Part shown: piece after piece, positions 33,489 through 42,648 of the stretch | Numbering within the stretch: position 1 is the stretch's first letter | Layout of the letters: every line of letters starts with the position of its first letter | Source: Streptomyces rubradiris | GTDB taxonomy: Bacteria > Actinomycetota > Actinomycetes > Streptomycetales > Streptomycetaceae | DNA: 64,000 nucleotides | Assembly: GCF_016860525.1 (NCBI RefSeq) | Contig: NZ_BNEA01000001.1 | Location: 310,001-374,000, forward strand | Reading direction: 5' to 3' | Made by a program: the position numbers and the translations under genes | Notes under the pieces: generated by a model | What the model saw: only the letters and a program-made list of their open reading frames with translations | Databases searched by the model: none | What the model was told of the DNA's origin: nothing

Positions 33489-34637
33489 ATGTACGCAGCA
33501 TCGTCCTCCGTGTCCGCCCCGGCCCGGCCGCTGCGCACCCGTCCTGCGGGTGGCGGGCCGTACCTGGACCCGGTGGCGCGTCCCGGCGTCCCGGTACCGG
33601 GGGTGGGCCGGCCGCGGCGGGTTCCGGGCCGGCCCGGGACCCAGCCGCTCAGCGGACGGCTGGACCTGTCCGGCCCGCAGGGCGCGCGGCTGCGGACCGC
33701 ACTCGCCTCGGTGCAGCGGATCTGCCCCGAGTTCGTACCGGTGCAGGTGCTGCGGCAGGGCGGGCGGTCGGTCCTTCTGGTCGGGACGACGGGGCGCGGT
33801 ACGGCGGTGGCCAAGTGCCTCCTGGACCACGCGCCGGCGTGGGTGGAGCGGAGCCGTCAGGAAATAGCCGCATACCGCTCGTTCGTCCGGCACCGGCCGC
33901 CGGTGCGGGTGCCGAGGCTGATCGCGGCGGACCCGGACAACTGCACGCTGGTGATCGAACGGCTGCCGGGCCGTCCGGTGGCGTTCCAGCGGCATCCGAT
34001 GGAGGCACCGCCGCGCGCGGACATCCGGGCGGCGCTCGGCGCCATCTGCCGGGTGAACGCCTGGCGGCCCCCGGCGGGCACCTTCGACATGCCGCTGGAC
34101 TACGCGGCCCGGATCTCCCGGTACCACGAACTGGGCCTGCTCACCGACCGGGACCTCGGCGACCTGCAGAAGCTGCTGCACGGCATCGCCCACGAGGTGG
34201 GCCGGCAGGGCATGCTCCAGTTCTGTCACGGCGACGCCCTGCTGTCGAACATCCTGCTGTCGCCGGCCGGTCCGATGCTGGTGGACTGGGAGCACGCGGG
34301 CTGGTACCTGCCGGGGTACGACCTGGCGACGCTGTGGCTGGTCCTCGGGGACTCCGCTCCGGTGGCCCGGCGCCACATCAGTCAGCTCGCCCAGTCGGCG
34401 GGCCCGGCCTCCCGGGATGCCTTCCTGGTGAACCTGATGCTGCTGCTGACCCGTGAGATCCGCACGTACGAGACGGCCGTGCAGCGTTCGATGCAGGAGG
34501 CCGCCCCGGTGCCCCCGGGCACCGTGCTGCCTGGTGCCGTGCCGTCCGGCGAGGAACAGCGGCTGCTGCTGCGGCGGTTGCACGACGACTGCCAGCTGGC
34601 CCGCAGGGCGGTGCGCGCGGCGGTCGGCACCCGCTGA
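33489..34637 (+). CDS. Aminoglycoside phosphotransferase-fold protein
   Basis: 382-residue kinase-like protein of the APH/choline kinase superfamily. After a Pro/Arg-rich N-terminus (about 1-60) comes the ATP lobe ([20 protein letters not shown], with the lysine), the hinge [12 protein letters not shown], the catalytic loop [15 protein letters not shown], and the metal-binding [20 protein letters not shown]. Catalytic residues are intact. Close Streptomyces relatives sit next to NsdB-like genes and are not known to give antibiotic resistance; substrate unknown. It is divergent from the NsdB-like gene, and the two may be functionally linked. Confidence 0.87.
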   Translation: MYAASSSVSAPARPLRTRPAGGGPYLDPVARPGVPVPGVGRPRRVPGRPGTQPLSGRLDLSGPQGARLRTALASVQRICPEFVPVQVLRQGGRSVLLVGTTGRGTAVAKCLLDHAPAWVERSRQEIAAYRSFVRHRPPVRVPRLIAADPDNCTLVIERLPGRPVAFQRHPMEAPPRADIRAALGAICRVNAWRPPAGTFDMPLDYAARISRYHELGLLTDRDLGDLQKLLHGIAHEVGRQGMLQFCHGDALLSNILLSPAGPMLVDWEHAGWYLPGYDLATLWLVLGDSAPVARRHISQLAQSAGPASRDAFLVNLMLLLTREIRTYETAVQRSMQEAAPVPPGTVLPGAVPSGEEQRLLLRRLHDDCQLARRAVRAAVGTR

Positions 34638-34989
34638 CGACGGAGAACGGCTCGCGGTGCGCCGCCGCTGGGGGCGCACCGCGAGCAGGTGTGGTGTCCT
34701 GGCTCGTTGATGAGACGCGTGCCGGGTGCTGGGCTCCTTCCGAGTTCGGTGTGGGTTGCGACGCGCCACTGCCGGTGGCGGCCGGCTCGGCGTGCGGCGG
34801 AGCCGTTTCCCTGATCCGACCCGGATCTTTTCTCGCTCCAGGACCCGGCCGTCCCTGAGCGATCCCGGACCGCACCCGGAGATGCCCCTGACCGGGGCTC
34901 CGCGTGGTGGAGAGTGCGTCTAGCGTGACAACGGTGCCCCGGCCGGGTCCGCACGCCTGACACATCCGCTGTCTTCACCGGGAGGTTCC
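34638..34989. other. Intergenic region, nothing definite
   Basis: 352 bp with no credible gene. The last part (34920-34989) must hold the promoter of the secreted hydrolase; TAGCGT at 34921-34926 could be a -10 box. GGAGG at 34981-34985 is its ribosome site. Confidence 0.4.
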
Positions 34990-36474
34990 ATGCCGTTAAG
35001 GGGCAGATCCGCACTGCGGCGCGTCGCCGCGCGAGGCACGGCCATGGCCGTGGCAGCCGCCACGGCCGTCATCACCGGCCTCGCCGCCGCTCCCGCGGTC
35101 CACGCGTCGCCGTCCGCCGAAGGGGCCCTGCGTTGGGCGCCGTGCGATGACCCGGACAAGCCGGGAGCCGAGTGCGCCACCCTCTCGGTGCCGGTCGACT
35201 GGACCGACCCGGGCGGGCCGAGACTCGACCTGGCTGTGGCCCGCCGCAAGGCCACCGACCCCGGCGCACGCGTCGGCTCGATGGTGTTCGGTCCCGGCGG
35301 GCCGGGTGACTCGGGTGTGCAGATGGTGGTGGACCGGATCAGCCGGTTCAGCCCCGAGATCCGCCGCAGGTTCGACATCGTCAGCTTCGACCCGCGCGGC
35401 GTGGGCGGCAGCAACCCGGTGACCTGCTCCGGCGCCCTGCTCGCCGAGCGGCCGTCACCGGAGCTGAAGAGCCAGGCGGACTTCGACGCCACCATGGCGT
35501 ACAACAGGCGGCTCCGTGCCGACTGCCGGGCCCGTACGGGCCCGGTGTTCGACCACCTCGACACCGCGCAGACGGTCCGGGACGTGGACGCCCTCCGGGC
35601 CGCCCTCGGCGAGCGGGAACTCACCTTCCACGGCAGCTCGTACGGCACGTTGCTCGGGGCGCAGTACGCCGAGACCTATCCGCGCCGGGTGCGCGCGATG
35701 GTGCTGGAGAGCGTCATAGACCACAGCGTGCGGGCCACCCGTGACTTCCTGCGGTCCGAGGCGGCCACGGCAGAGGATTCCTTCCAGGAGTTCGTGAAGT
35801 GGTGCGCCGGTGCCGCGGACTGCGCGCTGCACGGCCGTGACGTCCGCGCCGTCTGGCAGGGCCTGTTGGCGCAGGCCCGGCGCGGCGAGCTGGCGCACCC
35901 GACGAAACCGGGCACCCCGCTGTCGTCTTCCGACCTGGTCAACAAGATCGCGTTCCAGAAGTTCTACAAGCCCGACTACGCGGGCCTGGCCACGACGATC
36001 GCGAAGATGGAGGCGAGCGAGCCGCTCCCGGCGTCACCCACCTCGACAGCGCCGCTGCCACCGGCCACCCCGGTCTTCTGCTCGGACTGGCACCTGCCGG
36101 TGCGCGACTACGAGGAGTACGCCTCGCTGGTCGCCATGATGAACACGACGGCGCCCGACCTGCCGTACCTGCTGCCGGTCCACATGGCAGCGGCGTGTCT
36201 GGGCGCGCCGACCGCCAACCCGCAGCACCGGCTGGACGTGCACGGCGCCCCGCCGGTCCTGGTGTCCAACGCGCTGCACGACCCCGCCACCGGCTACCCG
36301 TGGGCGGTCTCGGTGGCCCGGCAGCTCGGCCGCAGCGGCGTGCTCCTCACCTACGAGGGCCAGGGTCACGGAAGCGTCACCAGCGGCCCGTGCATGGAGG
36401 ACGCCGTGGACAGCTACCTCACCGATCTGACAGTCCCGCCGCGGGGCACCCGCTGCCCCGCCGTGCCGTCCTGA
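34990..36474 (+). CDS. Secreted alpha/beta-hydrolase, tripeptidyl aminopeptidase-like
   Basis: 494-residue exported hydrolase of the same S33 family as the gene at 22370-24082, but without its repeat insertion. A signal peptide ends near residue 38 (APAVHASPS). The oxyanion strand is VFGPGGPGDSG, the nucleophile S217 lies in FHGSSYGTLLG, and the C-terminal TAP-like domain contains NALHDPATGYPWA (acid) and YEGQGHGSV (His). Paired cysteines flank the lid (WCAGAADCAL). Substrates are probably N-terminal tripeptides of secreted proteins, by analogy. It starts at ATG 34990 with GGAGG five bases upstream. Confidence 0.9.
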   Translation: MPLRGRSALRRVAARGTAMAVAAATAVITGLAAAPAVHASPSAEGALRWAPCDDPDKPGAECATLSVPVDWTDPGGPRLDLAVARRKATDPGARVGSMVFGPGGPGDSGVQMVVDRISRFSPEIRRRFDIVSFDPRGVGGSNPVTCSGALLAERPSPELKSQADFDATMAYNRRLRADCRARTGPVFDHLDTAQTVRDVDALRAALGERELTFHGSSYGTLLGAQYAETYPRRVRAMVLESVIDHSVRATRDFLRSEAATAEDSFQEFVKWCAGAADCALHGRDVRAVWQGLLAQARRGELAHPTKPGTPLSSSDLVNKIAFQKFYKPDYAGLATTIAKMEASEPLPASPTSTAPLPPATPVFCSDWHLPVRDYEEYASLVAMMNTTAPDLPYLLPVHMAAACLGAPTANPQHRLDVHGAPPVLVSNALHDPATGYPWAVSVARQLGRSGVLLTYEGQGHGSVTSGPCMEDAVDSYLTDLTVPPRGTRCPAVPS

Positions 36475-37031
36475 CACCCCGCCGGCCCAGCAGGAGGAAT
36501 GGGCCTGCCAGCGGCCCTGCGCCTCGGGCGGCGCGGAGCTACCGGAGCGGTCCTCGCTCGTCGGCGTGGCCGGTGGGTTCCGACACGAACACGTCGGCGC
36601 CCACTGGCCCGTGAGCGATGTTGAAGGTGTCCAGCCAGTACGACCAGTCCCGCATACCCGCCGCGCTGCTGAAACGGTAGTTCAGCAGCGCGGCGGGCCC
36701 ACTGGCCGGGGGCGAGGCGCACGGCTGGGGGCCGTCGCGGCCGAGGTGGTAGGGCGAACAGAGGCCGCGCTCGGGGAAGGACGCGCAACCGGCCGCCGGC
36801 TGCGCGGAGCTGGACGCCGCCCTTGCGCGGCCACCCTACGCGCGCGGATTCTCCGGCCCGCGCCAAGACCGCCGACGACCCGAGCGGCAAGCCGAATAAA
36901 TCGCTCACCAGCAACGACAGGTTCGTGACGTGCCAACTTCCCCCTGTGAAGGCGACATTGACGGGTCGTCGGCGAACGGGTACGACTGACCCACCCGGTG
37001 CCGCACGCCCCGCCCTTCACTGGAGGCCGCC
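36475..37031. other. Gap containing a gene remnant
   Basis: 557 bp between the hydrolase stop codon and the amidase start. It holds the start-less C-terminal coding remnant described at 36539-36835. The rest, 36840-37031, is somewhat AT-richer near 36890-36960 and holds the amidase promoter; no other gene is seen. Confidence 0.5.
36539..36835 (-). pseudogene. Start-less C-terminal remnant of an unidentified gene
   Basis: A 98-codon open stretch ends at TAG 36541 and is bounded upstream by an in-frame TAG at 36838. It has no ATG, GTG or TTG before the ATG near its middle, yet reads like protein: PERGLCSPYHLGRDGPQPCA, then LLNYRFSSAAGMRDWSYWLD and TFNIAHGPVGADVFVSEPTG. The Trp/Tyr/Phe/Asn content and paired cysteines are unlike GC-bias noise. 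It is probably the 3' end of a decayed gene, possibly for a secreted domain; the family is not recognised. Confidence 0.45.
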
Positions 37032-39056
37032 TTGCGAAGACACGCCACCGCTTCCCCAGCCCCGGCCGGCCCCGGACGCCCGCTGCGGGGCGCCGTCCCG
37101 TTCGCCTCCGCGGCCCTGCTGCTGTCCCTGCTCGGCGCGGCCCCCGCCCATCCCGCCCCGGACTCCTCCGCGCGCCGTCTGCAACAGGCGTTCGCCGCCG
37201 CGGCGGCCGACCACCACGTGCCGCAGAGCGTGCTGCTGGCCGTCTCCTACCTCCAGTCCCGCTGGGACAGCCACGGCGGTGCGCCGAGTGTGACGGGCGG
37301 CTACGGCCCCATGCACCTCACCGACGCGCGCACAGCGCTCGCCACCGCCGGGCGGTCCGCCCCCGAACACTTCACCGGTGAGCACTTCGCCGGGGGCGCG
37401 GAGGATCCCCGCGGCGACACCGGCCGTGCCGCACCGCGCTCCGCGGCATCGCGCCCCGCCGCCGGGGCACCCCTGCCCTCGGCGGTCCCGGCCCGGCTGC
37501 GGACGCTGCCGAAGGCCGCGGAGCTGACCGGTGTCCCGGCCGCGCGGCTGCGCTCGGACCCGGCGGCGAACGTGGCCGGCGGTGCCGCGCTGCTCGCCGC
37601 CGCGCAGAAGGAGCTGGGCGGACCGGCGAGCGCCGACCCGGCCGACTGGTACGCCGCGGTGGCCCGGTTCTCCGGTGCCGACGACACGGCGACCGCCACC
37701 GCCTACGCCGACGACGTGTACGACGTGCTGCGCACCGGCGAGGAGCGGGTCACGGACGACGGCCAGCTGGTGACCCTGGCCGCCCGGCCCGGAACCGTCC
37801 CCGACACCGGGCGGCTGCGGCGGGCGGGCCTGCGCACGCGGCCGGCGGACGGGACCGAGTGTCCCCGGTCGGTCTCCTGTGCCTCGGTCCCGGCACCGTA
37901 CGAGGAGTTCGGGGACGACGACTACGGCAACCACGACCTCGGCGACCGCCCGGCCTCCCAGCAGATCAAGTACATCGTCATCCATGACACGGAGGGCTCC
38001 TGGGAAGGGGTCATGAGCCTGATCCAGGACCCCACCTATGTGTCGTGGAACTACACGATTCGCTCGACCGATGGGTTGATCGCCCAGCATGTGAAGGCGA
38101 AGGACGTGGCCTGGCACGCGGGCAACTGGGATGTCAACGCCCGGTCGATCGGCATCGAGCACGAGGGCTTCCTGGCCGCTCCGGACGCCTGGTACACGGA
38201 GGCGATGTACCGTTCCTCGGCGCGGCTGGTGCGGTACCTGGCCCGGACGTACGGCATCCCGCTGGACCGGCAGCACATCCTGGGCCACGACAACGTGCCC
38301 GGCCCGACCGCCTCCGCCCTCCCCGGGATGCACACGGACCCGGGCCCGTACTGGGACTGGCGGCACTACTTCCGGCTGCTGGGCCGGCCACTGGGGCGCA
38401 CGGCCGGCCCGCACTCGGGTGTGCTGACGGTGCTGCCGGACTACGACGCGAACCGGCCCGTGTACACCGGCTGCACCGCCGAGGGCGAGCCGTGCCCGGC
38501 GCACGGCTCGGGCGAGGTGCGGCTGTACACGGACCACGACGAGAACGCGCCGCTGGTCAGGGACATCGGGCTGAGGGCGGACCCGACCGACGGGGTGAAC
38601 GATCTGTCCTCGCGGGTCTCCACCGGCCAGCAGTACGCGGTGGCCGGCCGCTGGGGCGACTGGACGGCCATCTGGTACCTGGGGCAGCGGGCCTGGTTCC
38701 GCGACCCGGCCGGACAGCGGACGGCGGTGCCCGCGAGGGGCCTGGTGGTGACCCCGCGCGAGGGCCTGGCGAGCGTCCCGGTGTACGGCCGCGCCTACCC
38801 GGAGAAGGCGGCCTATCCGGCGGGCGTCCCCGCCCAGTCGGTGGTGCCGCTGCCCTACACGATCCCGGCCGGGCAGCGCTATGTGGTCGGTGACGAGATG
38901 CCGGGCGAGTACTACTACGCGGTCACCTTCACCCCGGGCGCGCACCGGGTGGTGGTGGGCGAGGACCGGTACTACGAGATCCAGTACGGCCACCGGGTCG
39001 CCTTCGTCCGGGCCGCGGACGTGACGGTGGAGGACGGGACCGCGGCCGGCCGGTGA
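37032..39056 (+). CDS. Secreted N-acetylmuramoyl-L-alanine amidase (amidase_2)
   Basis: Exported peptidoglycan hydrolase of 674 residues that cleaves the MurNAc-L-Ala bond. TTG at 37032 is the start, with GGAGG five bases upstream. A signal peptide covers residues 1-42. A lytic-enzyme-like helical domain (LLAVSYLQSRWDSHGGAPSV) precedes the zinc amidase domain at about 310-440: H318 in YIVIHDTEGS, H362 in AWHAGNWDVNARS, IGIEHEG, and H434 in GMHTDPGPYWDW, the canonical set. The last 200 residues are beta-rich (SH3-like) repeats with a possible wall-binding role. Similar proteins are often cell-wall remodelling enzymes of Streptomyces. Confidence 0.92.
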   Translation: MRRHATASPAPAGPGRPLRGAVPFASAALLLSLLGAAPAHPAPDSSARRLQQAFAAAAADHHVPQSVLLAVSYLQSRWDSHGGAPSVTGGYGPMHLTDARTALATAGRSAPEHFTGEHFAGGAEDPRGDTGRAAPRSAASRPAAGAPLPSAVPARLRTLPKAAELTGVPAARLRSDPAANVAGGAALLAAAQKELGGPASADPADWYAAVARFSGADDTATATAYADDVYDVLRTGEERVTDDGQLVTLAARPGTVPDTGRLRRAGLRTRPADGTECPRSVSCASVPAPYEEFGDDDYGNHDLGDRPASQQIKYIVIHDTEGSWEGVMSLIQDPTYVSWNYTIRSTDGLIAQHVKAKDVAWHAGNWDVNARSIGIEHEGFLAAPDAWYTEAMYRSSARLVRYLARTYGIPLDRQHILGHDNVPGPTASALPGMHTDPGPYWDWRHYFRLLGRPLGRTAGPHSGVLTVLPDYDANRPVYTGCTAEGEPCPAHGSGEVRLYTDHDENAPLVRDIGLRADPTDGVNDLSSRVSTGQQYAVAGRWGDWTAIWYLGQRAWFRDPAGQRTAVPARGLVVTPREGLASVPVYGRAYPEKAAYPAGVPAQSVVPLPYTIPAGQRYVVGDEMPGEYYYAVTFTPGAHRVVVGEDRYYEIQYGHRVAFVRAADVTVEDGTAAGR

Positions 39057-39060
39057 GGGC

Positions 39061-39558
39061 TCAGCCCTGCTGGAACAGTTCCGCCGGGAGCGGCTTCAGC
39101 AGCGCGTACAGGTCGTCGGTGATGGGCCGGTCCCAGGCGGCGATGGTCACCAGAACGCCGTCGCTGCGGTCGAACTGGACGCAGGAGATCCGGCTCTCGG
39201 AGAGCTTCAGCCGCCGCACGATGAGGAGGTTGTCGCCCTGGAGCACCGGGGTGTCCTCGGTGCCGACAACGGTGACCTCCTCGTCGTTCTCCAGCGCCAG
39301 CAGCAGCTGTCCCACCTCGAAGGGGATCTCGCCCTCGGCGACGTCGCGGGCCGGGGAGCCCTCCGGGAGATTGCCGATGATCATGGCAGGGCCGCGTCCG
39401 CCGAACAGGTCGTAGCGCAGGAAGACGCCCTGGCAGGTGCCGTCGGGGGCGGGCAGCAGGCCCGCGCCGAGATTGCCCGGCCAGTCGCCCGGGTCCATGG
39501 CCAGCACGTCGAAGTCGGGTCCGGCGGGGGTCGCGCTGCGGCGGCGGAGGAACGACAT
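39061..39558 (-). CDS. Conserved hypothetical protein
   Basis: 165 residues from ATG 39558 (MSFLRRRSATPAGPDFDVLA). No signal peptide or membrane segment. The sequence is acidic and beta-rich: LGAGLLPAPDGTCQGVFLRY, AMIIGNLPEGSPARDVAEGE, FEVGQLLLALENDEEVTVVG, and WDRPITDDLYALLKPLPAEL. It ends four bases from the amidase stop codon (convergent). I recognise it as a conserved actinobacterial protein with no assigned function; nothing around it suggests one. Confidence 0.78.
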   Translation of the reverse strand: MSFLRRRSATPAGPDFDVLAMDPGDWPGNLGAGLLPAPDGTCQGVFLRYDLFGGRGPAMIIGNLPEGSPARDVAEGEIPFEVGQLLLALENDEEVTVVGTEDTPVLQGDNLLIVRRLKLSESRISCVQFDRSDGVLVTIAAWDRPITDDLYALLKPLPAELFQQG

Positions 39559-39616
39559 GCGGCCATGGTACGTGCCCGTGCCCCACCAGGTGACCTGTGG
39601 GCGGCCAGGGGACCGG

Positions 39617-41047
39617 CTAGCCCAGCGGGCAGCTGGTGAGCAGGGTGGCGGGGTCCGCGCCGGGCGGGCGGGGGACCGTGTGGTCCGCCGGGGGGCGGCC
39701 CGCTCCGGCGATCCAGCGTTCCAGGGCGGTGAACGCGGCACGGTGGCAGGGCACCATCGGGCGGAGCCGGTCCGGGAAGGCGTCGGCCAGGGCGTCGGTG
39801 TGGGTGCCGTCCTCGATGCGGTAGTAGCGCAGCAGGGAGCCGCGGCCGGCCGCGTGGACCATGCGGGCGTAGACGTCGGAGTCCTGGCTGATGGGGAGCA
39901 GCACGTCGAGGGTGCCCTGGAGGGTGATCAGGGGTTTGCCGATGCGGCCGGTCAGGGCGATGCGGCCGACCGCCCGGTGGACGGCGGCGGGGCGGGCCGG
40001 GTAGGCGTAGTCGGCGTCGCAGCCGGGAGTGCCGGAGGCGCAGTACGGGGTGCCCGCCTCGGTGTCGCCGTCGTAGCCGGGGTCGAGTTCCTCGCGGTAG
40101 AGGCGCTGGGTGAGGTCCCAGTAGGCCCGGTGGTGGTACGGCCACAGGAACTCGGAGCCGGCCGGGTAGCCGGCCCGGTGCATCGCCGCCGTGGCCTCGG
40201 CGGCGCGGGGGCCGCCGGCGGCGTGGCCGGGGTAGTGGCGCAGGGCGGCCGGCAGGAAGGTGAGCGGGTTGGGGCCGTCGGCGCGCCAGAGGGTGCCCTC
40301 CCAGTCGACCCCGCCGTCGTAGAGCTCGGGGTGGTGCTCCAGTTGCCAGCGCACCAGGTAGCCGCCGTTGGACAGGCCGGTGGCGAGGGTGCGGGCCGGG
40401 GGCCGGTGGTAGCGCCGGGTGACGACGGTGCGGGCGGCGTGGGTGAGCTGGGTGAGGCGGGTGTTCCATTCGGCGATGGCGTCGCCGGGCCGGCGGCCGT
40501 CGCGGAAGAAGGCCGTGCCGGTGTTTCCCTTGTCGGTGGCCGCGTAGGCGTAGCCGCGGGCGAGGACCCAGTCGGCGATGGCCCGGTCGCCCGCGTACTG
40601 CTCGCGGTTGCCGGGGGTGCCCGCGACGACCAGGCCGCCGTTCCAGTGGTCGGGCAGCCGGATCACAAACTGGGAGTCGTGGTGCCAGCCGTGGTTGGTG
40701 TTGGTGGTGGAGGTGTCCGGGAAGTAGCCGTCGATCTGGATGCCGGGGACACCCGTGGGGGTGGGCAGGTCCTTGGGGGTGAGGCCCGCGTAGTCGGCCG
40801 GGTCGGTGTGGCCGGAGGAGACGGTGCCGGCGGTGGTCAGCTCGTCGAGGCAGTCGGCCCGTTGGCGGGCGGCGCCGGGCACGCGCGGCAGGGCGCGGCC
40901 GGCACAGTGGGCCCCGGGGGTTTCGGTGCCGGCGGTGGCGGCGCCGGCCGGGGTGACCGGGGTGGCCAGGAGCGCGCAGACGGTGGCGAGCGACAGGGCG
41001 CCGAGCGGGGTCCGTCGGGCGCGGTGTTCTCTTCGGTGCGGAAACAT
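39617..41047 (-). CDS. Secreted tannase/feruloyl-esterase-like alpha/beta-hydrolase
   Basis: 476-residue exported esterase. ATG 41047 has the strong site GGAGGAG just before it, so longer upstream frames are rejected. Signal peptide to about residue 36 (PVTPAGAATAG). The fold is an alpha/beta hydrolase: LVVAGTPGNREQYAGDRAIA, GYAYAATDKGNTGTAFF, the nucleophile elbow ATGLSNGGYLVRWQ, acid region LITLQGTLDVLLPISQDSD, and the His in IEDGTHTDALAD. Two cysteine pairs suggest disulfides (YCASGTPGC). Relatives are annotated as tannase/feruloyl esterase or PHA-oligomer hydrolase; substrate open. The adjacent PHB-depolymerase-type gene on the same strand suggests a shared polyester or plant-ester role. 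Confidence 0.85.
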   Translation of the reverse strand: MFPHRREHRARRTPLGALSLATVCALLATPVTPAGAATAGTETPGAHCAGRALPRVPGAARQRADCLDELTTAGTVSSGHTDPADYAGLTPKDLPTPTGVPGIQIDGYFPDTSTTNTNHGWHHDSQFVIRLPDHWNGGLVVAGTPGNREQYAGDRAIADWVLARGYAYAATDKGNTGTAFFRDGRRPGDAIAEWNTRLTQLTHAARTVVTRRYHRPPARTLATGLSNGGYLVRWQLEHHPELYDGGVDWEGTLWRADGPNPLTFLPAALRHYPGHAAGGPRAAEATAAMHRAGYPAGSEFLWPYHHRAYWDLTQRLYREELDPGYDGDTEAGTPYCASGTPGCDADYAYPARPAAVHRAVGRIALTGRIGKPLITLQGTLDVLLPISQDSDVYARMVHAAGRGSLLRYYRIEDGTHTDALADAFPDRLRPMVPCHRAAFTALERWIAGAGRPPADHTVPRPPGADPATLLTSCPLG

Positions 41048-41186
41048 TCGGCTCCTCCGGCGGGTTGGGGACGCGCTGGAGGCTAAGGGCGGTGTGGACG
41101 TTGCGGACATGTGCGGGGCCGCCATGATGGCGGCCCGTTCGGCGGTGCCGGCCACCATGGCGGTGCCGTACGTGCGCTTCGTATGG

Positions 41187-42455
41187 TCAGGGGCAGCCGC
41201 TGTCGGCGAGGGTGAAGTAGCCCGGGGGTGATTCCTTCAGGGTGTGGGTGACGAACGTGTTGTACAGGCCCATGTTCTGGCCGGAGCCGGCGGCGTAGGC
41301 GTAGCCGCCGCTGGTGGTGGCCCGTCCCGCCTGGACGTGGGCGTAGTTGCTCGCCGTCCAGCAGGCTGCGGGGCCGGGGTCGCCCGGGTCGGGGTCGCCG
41401 GGGCCGGGGTCACCGGGGCCGGTGGTGTCCAGGCCGAAGAACCGGGCGATCCAGCGGCTGGAGCAGATGGAGTCGAGGAAGTACGGGGCGGCGGTGCCGC
41501 CGCACTGCTCGGCGCCGGTGCCGGGGTCGACCGGGGTGCCGTGGCCGATGCCCGGGACCCGGTCCACCTCGACGGCCACGGTGCCGTCGGCGGCCAGGTA
41601 CTGGTCCTGCCGGGTGGCGTCCGGCCCGATGACCGTGGTCCGGGTGGGTGTCTGGGACAGGCCGTGCAGGGCGGTCCACTGGTCGCGCAGTTCGGTGGCG
41701 TTGCGCGGTACGACGGTGGTGTCCTGGTCGCCGTACCAGATGGCCGTGCGTGGCCAGGGCCCGGTGTACGACGGGTGGGCGTCGCGCACCCGCTGGGCCC
41801 ACTCGGCGGGGCTCCGGTCGACGCCGGGGTTCATGCAGAGGTAGGGGCTGGTGTCCTTGGCGCAGTCGTAGGGCAGGCCGGCGACGACCGCGCCCGCGGA
41901 GAAGACGTCGGGGTAGGTGGCGAGCATGACGGCGGTCATGGCGCCGCCGGCGGACAGGCCGGTGACGTGGACGCGGCCCGGGTCGGCGCCGTAGGCGGTG
42001 ACGGCGTGGCTCACCATCTGCCGGACGGACAGGGCCTCGCCCTGGCCGCGCCGGTTGTCGCCGGGCTGGAACCAGTTGAAGCACTTGCTCGCGTTGTTGG
42101 CGGTGCCGGTCTCGGCGAGCACGAGGAGGAAGCCGTCCTCGTCGGCGAGCCGGGGCAGCCCGGAGTTGTCGGCGTAGAGCTGGGCGTTCTGGGTGCAGCC
42201 GTGCAGGGCCACCACCACCGCGGGGTGGGCCGGCAGGGTGGCGGGCCGGTACACGTACATGGTGAGGGCGCCCGGGTTGGACCCGAAGCCGCTCACCTTG
42301 GTGAGGGTGACGGCGGCGCGGGCCTCGGGGGCGGGGGCGGCGAGCGCGGTGCCGAGGACGACGGCGAGGACGGCGAGCAGGCGGGGCAGGAAGCGGGGCA
42401 GCGGCCGGGTGCGCGGGCGGGCTCCGGGGGCCCCGCGCAGCGGGGGCAGGGGCAT
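41187..42455 (-). CDS. Secreted PHB-depolymerase-family esterase
   Basis: 422-residue exported esterase of the CE1/PHB depolymerase family. ATG 42455 has AAGGAG six bases before it. Residues 1-47 are a long Arg-rich signal peptide (AAPAPEARAAV). Catalytic region: VVVALHGCTQNAQLYADNSG (oxyanion), SerHis elbow VTGLSAGGAMTAVMLATYP, acid in IWYGDQDTTVVPRN, and His in GIGHGTPVDPG. A Gly/Pro/Asp linker of repeated GDP units leads to a C-terminal 60-residue module with cysteines (CWTASNYAHVQAGRATTSGG, DSGCP) that is probably substrate-binding. It may act on polyesters or on feruloyl/acetyl esters of xylan. Confidence 0.9.
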   Translation of the reverse strand: MPLPPLRGAPGARPRTRPLPRFLPRLLAVLAVVLGTALAAPAPEARAAVTLTKVSGFGSNPGALTMYVYRPATLPAHPAVVVALHGCTQNAQLYADNSGLPRLADEDGFLLVLAETGTANNASKCFNWFQPGDNRRGQGEALSVRQMVSHAVTAYGADPGRVHVTGLSAGGAMTAVMLATYPDVFSAGAVVAGLPYDCAKDTSPYLCMNPGVDRSPAEWAQRVRDAHPSYTGPWPRTAIWYGDQDTTVVPRNATELRDQWTALHGLSQTPTRTTVIGPDATRQDQYLAADGTVAVEVDRVPGIGHGTPVDPGTGAEQCGGTAAPYFLDSICSSRWIARFFGLDTTGPGDPGPGDPDPGDPGPAACWTASNYAHVQAGRATTSGGYAYAAGSGQNMGLYNTFVTHTLKESPPGYFTLADSGCP

Positions 42456-42648
42456 GGCGGCTCCTTCGGTGGACACACGGGTCCCGGCCGCTCCGGCACG
42501 GGCGGTGCCGAAGCGGCGGGGGTGGCGGAACCGTAGGCGCGGGTGTGTCCGGGCACCATGGCGTCGCGCCCCACAGCCGGCGGAGCGCCGGTCGGCGCCG
42601 GGGGGATTGCGGAGCGCGGTGCGGTGTGCTAGGCGGCCTCCCCGGGCC

